Part shown: piece after piece, positions 1-7,071 of the stretch
Layout: each line of letters starts with the position of its first letter
Position numbering within the stretch: position 1 is the stretch's first letter
Origin: Spirochaetales bacterium
GTDB lineage: Bacteria; Spirochaetota; Spirochaetia; DSM-27196; SKKC01
Direction of reading: 5' to 3'
Length of the DNA stretch: 9,245 bases
Assembly (NCBI GenBank): GCA_007121695.1
Contig: SKKC01000378.1
Location: 1-9,245 of the forward strand
The notes under the pieces: model-generated
Databases searched by the model: none
The model's input: the letters and a program-made list of their open reading frames with translations, nothing else
What the model was told of the DNA's origin: nothing
Translations under genes and position numbers: made by a program

Positions 1-2284
1 CAGTGCCCGGCATGAAGAGTTCGGTGCGGCTTCTTCCTGTGTATCCCGCAGGTGCGCGGAGTCCGCTTGGAACCGCAATAGTTACCTCTACGAGTCCCTC
101 AGGTCGTTCGAAATCGATCAACGGAAGATCGCGATGGATCCGGTTCATGAAACCGCCCCAGACCGGACCCGCGAGCGCTGCTCCGTACTGGTTTGTTCCA
201 AGACTGCGACCGCCGCGGTCGAATCCGTACCAGATAGTCGTCGTATAGTACGGCGAATAACCAACGACCCATCCGTCTGACCAGTTCTGCGTCGTTCCTG
301 ATTTTGCGGCCATGGGCATGACAGGATTCTGTGCCCTGAGGGTACCGTCGGTAAAGACGCCCCGCATGAGGTCGGTCATGATATACGCGGCTTCAGGGCT
401 GATTATCTGACCCGCAGCGCCTCGTCTCTGCTGTTCAATTCGCAGCTCGCGTTCCGGTTCAGCGATAACGCGTCCCCGCTGGTCTTCGATGTAGCGTATG
501 GCGATCGGATCGACCTGGCGACCACCCGAGGCAAAGGTCGCGTATGCACGAGTCATTTCGAGGGGACTTACAGAGGAAACTCCAAGGGCAACCGGATAGC
601 GTCGCTCGAGACCGCGCGCGGCCATGTTCGATTCCGGTATGCCGAGCAACGCGGCGGATACATTCAGCGCAGTCGTAAAACCGGTCCTGTGAAAGACACG
701 CACTGCAGGTATGTTGAGTGAGCGGTTCAGAGCTTCCCGGACCAACATGGGACCGTTCCAGTTGCCGGCATAGTTACGCGGTGCATACATGCTGCCGTCT
801 TCATTTCTGAACACGACAGGTGAGTCATACAGCATCGTAGCCGGGGTGATGACTCTCGAATCTATCGCGGCTGCGTAATACAGCGCCTTGAACGCCGAGC
901 CCGGAGTTCGGCGTCCGGACACGGCCCGGTTCAGCTGATCGATCCGTTCAAACTGGGCGCCTCCGATCATGGCCGTAATGTGGCCGTCCCGGTTGTCCAG
1001 AGTTACAAGCGCGCCCTGCACCTGATCCTGCTGCTGGGTCGATCGCTGGGCGATCTGATTCATGCGCGTCGCGTGGTAGATGCCGTCGCTGACGCCCGGC
1101 GAGAAGAGCAGGGACGCAATACTCACAATCGGCGCAATACTCTCGTTATACACCGCCTGTGCCTGCCGTCGGTTCTGTAATCCCGAAACCTGCAGATCCG
1201 GCAGATCGAAGGCGAGACCGATCAGATCGAGGATGGGAACAATGTCACGGGAGGCGCGAGTCATGGCGACCTCGCGCGACTGGCGAACGCTTGCGTTTGC
1301 CCGTTCGAGGCCTTCCCTGAGAAACTGCTCGCCATATCGCTGGTGATCGAGGTCAAGAGTAGTGTGTATAACGAGCCCCGCGCGGTTTATGTCGACCGGT
1401 CGGCCAAGGAGAATGTCTCCCTGCAGCTGCCCACGTACAAACTCGCTGAAATACGGGGCTTCGTCAGCACGATCGAGGAACGCGCTTGAAATACTCGACC
1501 GGGTAAAGTCGTAGTTTGTCCAGTATTCCTCGAATGAAAAATCCGCCTCGCTCTGACTGACAAAGCCGGCGTCCACGATCTGGTTCAGAATCACTCGCTG
1601 CATTGTCCGGGCGCGTTCAGGGTTCCGCAGCGGGCTGTAGCGTGAGGGGTTGGCCAATTGAATGACGAGCATAACCGACTCGGCAGGAGACAGCTCACGC
1701 GCTGAATGACCGAAGTAAAACTGGCTCGCCGCTTCGACACCGTGCGTATTGTGTCCGAAATACATGCGGTTCAGGTATGCTTCGATAATTTCGTGCTTGG
1801 TCCACGTGCGCTCGAGTTGAAAGGCCCACCACAGTTCGCGGATCTTCCGGGCGACCGAAATATCGTCGCGGTCGTCGAACATATGTCCGGCGAGCTGCTG
1901 CGTTATCGTGCTGCCACCCGAGACATATCGGCCAATCAATATGTTCCACGCTGCCCGGGCCGTACCACGTACACTGAATCCGTTGTGTCGAAAGAAGTCA
2001 CGGTCTTCGCGGACAATAAGTGCGTAAATCAGGTGGTTCGGAAGCTCGTCTATGGAAACGATATCCCGACGTTCCGTCGAGAAAAACTCGGAAATAAGAC
2101 GGCCGTGACGATCGAGTACCTGAGAGGGAAGGGCAAGCTCGCTGTCACCGAATTCTGATATGTTGCGGATATTTCGGGTGGAAGCAAGAGCGAGACCCAG
2201 ACCGATACCAACCGTTATCGCTATGAAGGCTGCAAAGGCTATCAGAACGTTGAGAAGCACCTTGCGACTACGAGGAAGGTTCAT
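1..2284 (-). CDS. mrcA: Penicillin-binding protein 1A, class A bifunctional peptidoglycan synthase (3' end beyond window)
   Basis: Polymerises lipid II into glycan strands and cross-links the stem peptides on the outer face of the inner membrane. 761 codons are visible from ATG 2284; the C-terminus lies beyond the left edge. One N-terminal membrane anchor (about residues 9-34) precedes the glycosyltransferase domain: REDRDFF with catalytic Glu93, GGSTITQQL (123-131), RKIRELWWAFQLE (146-158) and KHEIIEAYLN (163-172). The transpeptidase has all three motifs: S463-A-F-K466, S522-L-N524 and K661-S-G-T-T. Both activities should therefore be intact. Between TTLD (308-311) and the transpeptidase start (about 422) lies a helix-rich segment of nearly 90 residues that I do not recognise from standard PBP1A proteins. 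The gene has its own promoter and is separated from the operon upstream by a terminator. The start has no clear Shine-Dalgarno sequence. Family assignment is firm. Confidence 0.96.
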   Translation of the reverse strand, partial: MNLPRSRKVLLNVLIAFAAFIAITVGIGLGLALASTRNIRNISEFGDSELALPSQVLDRHGRLISEFFSTERRDIVSIDELPNHLIYALIVREDRDFFRHNGFSVRGTARAAWNILIGRYVSGGSTITQQLAGHMFDDRDDISVARKIRELWWAFQLERTWTKHEIIEAYLNRMYFGHNTHGVEAASQFYFGHSARELSPAESVMLVIQLANPSRYSPLRNPERARTMQRVILNQIVDAGFVSQSEADFSFEEYWTNYDFTRSSISSAFLDRADEAPYFSEFVRGQLQGDILLGRPVDINRAGLVIHTTLDLDHQRYGEQFLREGLERANASVRQSREVAMTRASRDIVPILDLIGLAFDLPDLQVSGLQNRRQAQAVYNESIAPIVSIASLLFSPGVSDGIYHATRMNQIAQRSTQQQDQVQGALVTLDNRDGHITAMIGGAQFERIDQLNRAVSGRRTPGSAFKALYYAAAIDSRVITPATMLYDSPVVFRNEDGSMYAPRNYAGNWNGPMLVREALNRSLNIPAVRVFHRTGFTTALNVSAALLGIPESNMAARGLERRYPVALGVSSVSPLEMTRAYATFASGGRQVDPIAIRYIEDQRGRVIAEPERELRIEQQRRGAAGQIISPEAAYIMTDLMRGVFTDGTLRAQNPVMPMAAKSGTTQNWSDGWVVGYSPYYTTTIWYGFDRGGRSLGTNQYGAALAGPVWGGFMNRIHRDLPLIDFERPEGLVEVTIAVPSGLRAPAGYTGRSRTELFMPGT

Positions 2285-2291
2285 GCGCTCA

Positions 2292-2320
2292 AAAGTACGT
2301 GGGCCTGTAAGTTTTGTCAA
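2292..2320 (-). promoter_or_regulatory. Sigma-70-type promoter of the PBP1A gene
   Basis: On the minus strand TTGACA (2320-2315) is followed by a 17-nt spacer and TACTTT (2297-2292). This is a perfect -35 with a 4/6 -10 at ideal spacing. The expected transcription start, 6-8 nt after the -10, falls on or next to the ATG at 2284. The transcript may therefore be leaderless, which fits the lack of a ribosome binding site. Seen in the sequence; promoter activity is inferred. Confidence 0.7.
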
Positions 2321-2359
2321 GACAAGCACCTGCGGCTTTCGCGGCGGCAACGAACGGGC

Positions 2360-2390
2360 AAAAAAAGGGCCGGTTCTGCAGAACCGGCCC
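2360..2390 (-). terminator. Rho-independent terminator of the mla/M23/PEGA operon
   Basis: A perfect 24-nt palindrome (2367-2390, half site GGGCCGGTTCTG) folds as a 10-bp GC-rich stem with a TGCA loop. Read on the minus strand it is followed directly by seven T residues (2366-2360). There is no T tract on the plus-strand side, so it acts on minus-strand transcription. It lies about 150 nt after the PEGA-like gene and just before the PBP1A promoter, insulating the two units. Confidence 0.92.
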
Positions 2391-2543
2391 AACCGTTCGG
2401 TGTCGGCGTACTATAGTAAACTGGGAGGGGAACTAAAGCAGCCGACATTCTTGATTATCGTCTCCCGACGAGAATCCTTTATTAAATTCTTACTCCGATT
2501 TTTGCCGTTCGGCAAGGCCCCGGGTTGGGGACCCGATTATACG
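2391..2543 (-). other. Structured 3' untranslated region of the operon
   Basis: No gene is evident here. Read on the minus strand, this stretch between the PEGA-like stop codon and the terminator contains several inverted repeats: CGGGT/ACCCG (2535-2521), TTGCCG/CGGCAA (2515-2502), TCGTC-GGGA-GACGA with a GNRA-type loop (2471-2458), and TGTCGGC/GCCGACA (2447-2441 with 2407-2401), which encloses a 33-nt loop. I could not match it to 6S RNA, SRP RNA or another known RNA family by eye. No convincing internal promoter was found. Confidence 0.4.
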
Positions 2544-3560
2544 TTAATCCTGCTCCTCGATAACGCTCAGCAGGAGGTTCAGATCGGCTCGATACAGCAC
2601 TCCGGATTCTGCGGTAAACTCCTGCGAAACACTCCGGTCTCCAATCTGAAAACGAAGCAGATTCGGTCCCGGATCTATTTCTATTGTCGACCCGATAACT
2701 CCGGTCATGAGTCTTCCGTTGAGAGAAACGATAGATCCGCGCGGGCCGTCGACCGAAAGGCGGGCAGGAATTGGCTCGAGCGACAGTTCGAGTGCACGCA
2801 CACGGCCCCGCTCTACGGCTGCGGTTCGCGTTACCTCGCGATATCCCTCTGGTATGAACTCGACCGTTCGAAACCCGGGTTGCAGAAACACCCGGGACAG
2901 TTCATCGACTGATACCTCAGCGCCGTCGACACGCAATGCATGTGGCAGTTCTGCCAGATCAACTGCAGTACCGGTTTCGTCGGAGACATCGAATCGTATT
3001 CCGCCGATTTCACGCGTATGAGGAATGATCTGGACGCGTATTTCCTCGTTCTGCAGATACTCCGGAAAAGCCTTTCCTACCGGCAGAAACGTGATCGCGA
3101 GTGGGTACGCGCTCTGTGCGGGCATTCGTTCCGGTCGTGTTGTGCCCGCTACCCGTATACGTGGATCTTCAAGGACGGGAAGGCGAATGCGCGTGTTCCC
3201 CCTCTCGAGGAAGGGTTCAAAGTGAAGCCTGTCTCCACGCGTCGTAACGGGTCCGGTGGTTTCGAACCTTGCCATCAGATTCCCGTACAGCAGCACCGCT
3301 ATGGTCAAGTCGGACCGCGACGCAACGGCCGCCGGCAGCTGGGCGCGAACTTCAATTGCGTCATAGAACAGGTATTCATCAAGTTCGATAAGGAGTATGT
3401 CGGCGAGCCTCAGCGCATGCTCGAAGGTCTGTGTATCTGCCGCACGTATCGTGCTTGTGCCTACGTATCGCCCGACAATGGACTCTGTCCCGTACAGCGG
3501 CGCAAGGACGGCGAAGGTGAGGACAAGTGCTGTAAAAGCGTATCTGGGGATGCGGACCAT
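2544..3560 (-). CDS. Secreted protein with two PEGA-like repeats, function unknown
   Basis: About 338 residues from the start chosen here. The N-terminus MVRIPRYAF followed by a hydrophobic stretch (about 7-23) and LYG looks like a Sec signal peptide, so the protein is probably periplasmic or surface-bound. The middle (about 40-205) is a beta-rich region I do not recognise. Two consecutive C-terminal modules resemble PEGA domains: about 208-263 (VDGAEV...LQPGFRTVEFIPEGYREV...LELSLEP) and 265-334 (ARLSVDGPRGSIVSLNG...IEIDPGPNLLRFQIG). PEGA domains are small beta folds found in bacterial surface proteins. The start is uncertain. ATG 3560 gives the best signal peptide and has AGGATGG upstream. 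ATG 3572 and ATG 3611 are alternatives; the latter overlaps the M23 stop as TAATG and would suit translational coupling. Last gene before the terminator. Confidence 0.8.
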   Translation of the reverse strand: MVRIPRYAFTALVLTFAVLAPLYGTESIVGRYVGTSTIRAADTQTFEHALRLADILLIELDEYLFYDAIEVRAQLPAAVASRSDLTIAVLLYGNLMARFETTGPVTTRGDRLHFEPFLERGNTRIRLPVLEDPRIRVAGTTRPERMPAQSAYPLAITFLPVGKAFPEYLQNEEIRVQIIPHTREIGGIRFDVSDETGTAVDLAELPHALRVDGAEVSVDELSRVFLQPGFRTVEFIPEGYREVTRTAAVERGRVRALELSLEPIPARLSVDGPRGSIVSLNGRLMTGVIGSTIEIDPGPNLLRFQIGDRSVSQEFTAESGVLYRADLNLLLSVIEEQD

Positions 3561-3610
3561 ACACCTGTCCATCCTGACATACAAGATTACCACATGAACG
3601 CGGTTTCGCA

Positions 3611-4624
3611 TTACCGCAAGCCGTGAAGAAACTGCACGGGATCCCGAGCTGAGCCCCGAACCCGTATCTCGAAATGCAGGTGGGGACCGGTACTCAGTCC
3701 AGTACTTCCGACTTCTCCGAGTATCATACCTGAAGTAAGGTTTGCATTCAACTCGGTGTGTACAACCGACATGTGTCCGTAGAAGCTCGTGAACACGTCG
3801 TCGTGCTCCATGATTACGTAATACCCGTACACCGGGTCCCATCCGGATGCGACAACCGTACCTTCGCGCGCTGCTCTGATGGGCGTTCCTTCCGGAGCCG
3901 CGAGATCGACACCAGTGTGATAGCTCGGGCGTCCGGTAAACGGATGCAGGCGCGCACCAAACGGTGATGTAACTCGTGTAAACTCTACAGGGGTTCGAAA
4001 CAGCACGCCCAGGAAGGCCCGTCGCTCGTGAGCCGAAAAATCTGCCCCGGGAAAAAACGCAAAGCGAACAGGCCCATCGTGTGTATTGATCGTCACGATC
4101 CGGTAGTCGACATCGACGTTGTCTGATCCGCCTGATCTGTCCGGATCCCGCGGTGGGACAAACGGGTCGTCTTCGTCGACAGGCAGGCTCCAGTCAATAA
4201 CATCTGACGGCGCAAGACGTGCGGAAAGCATGTACTCAAGATCGGTCATCGGCTCGAGAGGAACGAATATTCCCGGCTGGTTCGGGATCAGGACTTCCCG
4301 CAGATTATCCGGGAACTCTGCCGAACGAATCCGGTTCACGGTTGCAAGTGTTGATTGTGGCAAGGTCGTCCGGGACGAAACGCGAAAGAAAGTGTCAGCC
4401 TCGGTTAACTCATATCGAAACAGGAACAGAGGCGGGCGATCGCCACTGCTCCTTTGCGCCTGATGAAACTGCTGAACATCATCCTGCAGTTGCGCAAACA
4501 GGACGTCGGAACGGCTGAGTTGCTGTATCTTCGGATAATCACCGGCTGCCGGGACGGCGACTGCCAGAGCAAATGCGAGGCTGAATATCAAGATCTCGGG
4601 TCGCCGCAGATCCGACCTAATCAC
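3611..4624 (-). CDS. Secreted LysM-like / M23 (LytM-type) peptidoglycan endopeptidase
   Basis: Predicted zinc metallopeptidase cleaving peptidoglycan cross-bridges in the periplasm. From GTG 4624 it is 337 residues with a clear signal peptide (MIRSDLRRPE, then a hydrophobic stretch to AAG at about 28). Residues about 69-121 resemble a LysM domain (YELTEADTFFRVSSR...LIPNQPGIFVP), suggesting glycan binding. The C-terminal M23 domain has the zinc and catalytic motifs intact: H236-xxx-D240 (SYHTGVDLAAP), YGHMS, and HLH at 315-317 (GPHLHFEIR). It should be active, unlike degenerate LytM activators such as EnvC or NlpD. The GTG start is preferred because GGAGGAAGGACAGGG lies just upstream and the signal peptide begins cleanly; ATG 4651 is the alternative. 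It overlaps the upstream gene by 8 nt. Confidence 0.92.
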   Translation of the reverse strand: MIRSDLRRPEILIFSLAFALAVAVPAAGDYPKIQQLSRSDVLFAQLQDDVQQFHQAQRSSGDRPPLFLFRYELTEADTFFRVSSRTTLPQSTLATVNRIRSAEFPDNLREVLIPNQPGIFVPLEPMTDLEYMLSARLAPSDVIDWSLPVDEDDPFVPPRDPDRSGGSDNVDVDYRIVTINTHDGPVRFAFFPGADFSAHERRAFLGVLFRTPVEFTRVTSPFGARLHPFTGRPSYHTGVDLAAPEGTPIRAAREGTVVASGWDPVYGYYVIMEHDDVFTSFYGHMSVVHTELNANLTSGMILGEVGSTGLSTGPHLHFEIRVRGSARDPVQFLHGLR

Positions 4625-5036
4625 GATACCCTGTCCTTCCTCCCGCCGCATATCCGACAGCCGCGACTACAAGCAGAAGCATCGGTACTGCGGCGATTAT
4701 CCCAACAGACGTGTAGATCAGAACCGTGGCGTACAGCCCCGCTGCCGAAACAATGGCCGCGATCCAGACCGTTCCCGAGCGTCGCCGTACGTGGTTTCTG
4801 TCGCGAGTGCGACCTTTGAGGCGGTGGGAAATCCACACCGCGCTCGCGAAAAAACTTCCCGCAAGGACCGACAGTCCATACGCAGCAGGTGCACGAGTTG
4901 CCAGAAACCACAGCGGCAGAACGATTCCTCCCGAAATCAGAACTATGGCGCCAATTACCAGAAGCGGTGCAGCTACGGTTTGTGCGATTTTCCGCCATCC
5001 GCGAAATACTCTGTAGTGTATCGGTGAATCATGCAT
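4617..5036 (-). CDS. Small four-helix integral membrane protein, function unknown
   Basis: A 139-residue protein with four predicted membrane segments (about 18-46, 50-70, 88-108 and 110-132). The basic N-terminus (HYRVFRGWRK) and an arginine-rich loop (71-86, HRLKGRTRDRNHVRRR) put both ends and the middle loop on the cytoplasmic side by the positive-inside rule. I recognise no family. It starts 5 nt after the TPR lipoprotein stop, with AGG four bases before the ATG, and its end overlaps the M23 gene. It is therefore almost certainly co-translated with its neighbours. It could be an accessory subunit of the MlaFED complex or a membrane partner of the M23 hydrolase; the sequence does not decide. 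Confidence 0.8.
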   Translation of the reverse strand: MHDSPIHYRVFRGWRKIAQTVAAPLLVIGAIVLISGGIVLPLWFLATRAPAAYGLSVLAGSFFASAVWISHRLKGRTRDRNHVRRRSGTVWIAAIVSAAGLYATVLIYTSVGIIAAVPMLLLVVAAVGYAAGGRTGYRD

Positions 5037-5041
5037 GAGAC

Positions 5042-5980
5042 CTATCTGCTATCGCCAGAGGCGGATTCAAGTGTCTCGCGGCGGCGCGCATAGTCTGTTG
5101 CTGCAACATCGTCGCCGGTCGCGGTTGCGACCTCTTCGAGCGCCTGGAGCGCTCGAATCATGCCCCGCGGTGCTGAAATACTCTCGTGTACTGCCAGAGA
5201 ACGAGAAAGATAGTCAAGCGCGTCTTCGTTCCTGTTCATGCGGAACGAGATTCGGCCGAGCGCGTACAGGTCTGCTGCTATACCACGCGGGTTCTCCATC
5301 GCCCGGTCGAGTTCCAGCGCTTCTGATGCGTACGCGAACGCCTGCTCCAGGTTTCCGCTCCGCGACTCAACCGATGCACGCATGAAGAGGTTTGCCGCGA
5401 GCTCCCGTCTGCGGTTCAGTCGACGATTCACTTCTTCGGCCTCACCGAGAATGACGCGCGCGTCATCGAGTCTGCCAGCGGAGGCATGAGCACTACCGAG
5501 ATTATGCAACACAATGGCGCGGTCCGAGTCGACGTTGCCGACTGTGTCGAGTTTCTCCAGTGCCGTTTCGAACATGGTGCGCGCCTGTTCGGCATTACCC
5601 TGTTGCAGGCTCAGTTCGCCCTGATTGTTGATCGCCAGCGCCTCGATCCGCGCGTTTCCAGTGCGTTCGGACATCCGTCGCGCGGTCGCGTAATGGTCGC
5701 TCGCCGTATCAAAATCGCCCTGTGCCTGCCAGGTTCGTCCAATCGAGTTATGCATGTCTGCCATACCGTCTCGCTCGTCGACCGACGTGTTCAGGGCCAG
5801 TGCAATCTCAAAAAACGCACGCGCCTGAGAATAATCTGCCCTGTCGAAGGCCGTGTTCCCATATTCGGCGAACTGAGCCGCGCGGTTTCTCGTAACGCGA
5901 ATCTCGTCCGGTTCCCGGGGCGTACTTGAACAGGAGACGAGAACGAGGCTGGCCGACAGAAGAAGTAGCAGATGTTTCAT
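5042..5980 (-). CDS. TPR-repeat lipoprotein
   Basis: A 312-residue lipoprotein. The signal peptide MKHLLLLLSASLVLVSC ends in a lipobox, with Cys17 as the predicted lipidated residue. The rest is a regular array of seven TPR units. The conserved small residue of helix A falls at 41, 81, 121, 162, 202, 242 and 282 (Gly or Ala, Glu in the last unit), a 40-residue period rather than the canonical 34. Such 40-residue TPRs resemble the kinesin-light-chain/LGN (TPR_12-like) class, usually peptide-binding scaffolds. The ATG overlaps the mlaD stop as TAATG, with GGGAGG 10 nt upstream, so translation is probably coupled to mlaD. Its place directly after mlaD suggests a periplasmic partner of the MCE transporter, possibly doing a job MlaC or an outer-membrane lipoprotein does elsewhere. 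That role is inference; the lipoprotein and TPR calls are firm. Confidence 0.92.
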   Translation of the reverse strand: MKHLLLLLSASLVLVSCSSTPREPDEIRVTRNRAAQFAEYGNTAFDRADYSQARAFFEIALALNTSVDERDGMADMHNSIGRTWQAQGDFDTASDHYATARRMSERTGNARIEALAINNQGELSLQQGNAEQARTMFETALEKLDTVGNVDSDRAIVLHNLGSAHASAGRLDDARVILGEAEEVNRRLNRRRELAANLFMRASVESRSGNLEQAFAYASEALELDRAMENPRGIAADLYALGRISFRMNRNEDALDYLSRSLAVHESISAPRGMIRALQALEEVATATGDDVAATDYARRRETLESASGDSR

Positions 5981-7044
5981 TAGAACTGCGCCTCCCGAAA
6001 GCTCTCCACGTTGGACGGTTGATCAATACGTTCCGGAATTCCGCCCCGGAGCAGGGGATTATTCCGAAGCCCGGTCAGCACATCCTGTCCGACGATAAGC
6101 GCCTCTCGTCCTTCTTCGAGAATGGCCGCCAGCTGGGGAGTCTGTGCACCGGCGAACCGTGCGATCTGACTGACTTCATCAAGCGTCTCGTTTATAGACG
6201 AGAAAATACCGAGAATTTCGTCGAATAGCATGTTGTCGTCGTCAAAGAGAGTGGCTACAGTGCCGCTGCCACCAAGGAGCTGCGGAACGATGCCGGTGGG
6301 GTCCCGGAACTCGTCGCTCGCTGTCGCAGCGTTATCCGCAATCCGGTTCACCGATGCAAGCAGTTCTTCGCTCCCTGCGAGCAGGGCTTCCGTATCGTCG
6401 AGACGATCCTCGAGCACGGCAAGGAGGCTGAGTGTCTGCCCGACCATATCGGCAATCGGGCCATCGGTTATGCTTCCGTCGAGGGTACCCGAGAGCGTTC
6501 CCAGTATGTCCTGCGTGGAATCGAGTATTTCCGATACACTCAGGAGAAGCGGGTCAATTTCCGACAGAATGGTGGAAATGGGATCGGGAGGCTGCGAGCG
6601 CTCTACGATACCGACCGCCCGTATAGCGCGTCCTGTTTCACTGTTCCACTCCGGGATTACGCTGAACTCTTCCAGCGGTTCGTCTGAGCGGGTTCCCCGA
6701 TGCAGAACAAGCGTGCCACCGAGAATGGGGTTTGTCGCGAGCTCGACGAGAGATCCCTTGGTTACCGGATGGATGTACCGTTCGCGGATATTGAAGGTTA
6801 CATTGACATTGTTGTCTTCGCTGAGTGAGATGTTTGTAACGCGTCCAACCTCGAAACCCCGAAAGTCAACCGTCATTCCGATGTTCAGGCCGGACGCAGA
6901 GCTCAGAACCGTCGAGTATTCGTAGCGTGGTTCGAACCATCCCTGTCCTGTGCCGATTGCAACCATGAGGACGATAACGAACACGACGGCCAGGATGGTG
7001 AAAAGACCGACAATCTGTGTCGCAAAGCGTATGCGAAATTTCAT
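5980..7044 (-). CDS. mlaD: MlaD-family MCE-domain lipid transport protein
   Basis: Periplasmic substrate-binding subunit of an MCE phospholipid transporter, anchored in the inner membrane. The 354 residues comprise an N-terminal membrane helix (about 10-30), one MCE domain (about 38-118, with SGLNIGMTVDFRGFEVGRV and ATNPILGGTLVL), a long helical region likely to be coiled coil (about 155-325) and a tail NNPLLRGGIP (328-337). The protein is much longer than E. coli MlaD (about 180 residues); the extra C-terminal helices could build a longer tube or needle, as in extended MCE proteins. The ATG has AGGGAG nine bases upstream. It lies 27 nt after mlaF and overlaps the TPR lipoprotein start (TAATG). 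Confidence 0.95.
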   Translation of the reverse strand: MKFRIRFATQIVGLFTILAVVFVIVLMVAIGTGQGWFEPRYEYSTVLSSASGLNIGMTVDFRGFEVGRVTNISLSEDNNVNVTFNIRERYIHPVTKGSLVELATNPILGGTLVLHRGTRSDEPLEEFSVIPEWNSETGRAIRAVGIVERSQPPDPISTILSEIDPLLLSVSEILDSTQDILGTLSGTLDGSITDGPIADMVGQTLSLLAVLEDRLDDTEALLAGSEELLASVNRIADNAATASDEFRDPTGIVPQLLGGSGTVATLFDDDNMLFDEILGIFSSINETLDEVSQIARFAGAQTPQLAAILEEGREALIVGQDVLTGLRNNPLLRGGIPERIDQPSNVESFREAQF

Positions 7045-7071
7045 CGTTCTGTTCTCCCTGACAACCAGTCT

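Noticed and set aside
1706..2158. Plus-strand open frame of 150 codons inside PBP1A
   Set aside because: Lies opposite the conserved glycosyltransferase motifs; a shadow of the real gene.
2410..2418. ACTATAGTA, also present at 8756-8764, at both ends of the operon
   Set aside because: A 9-nt near-palindrome occurring twice in 9 kb is weak evidence; no matching -35 on the minus strand at either site.
6230..6925. Long plus-strand open frame, serine/arginine-rich, opposite mlaD
   Set aside because: Composition is typical of an antisense shadow; mlaD has clear domain motifs.
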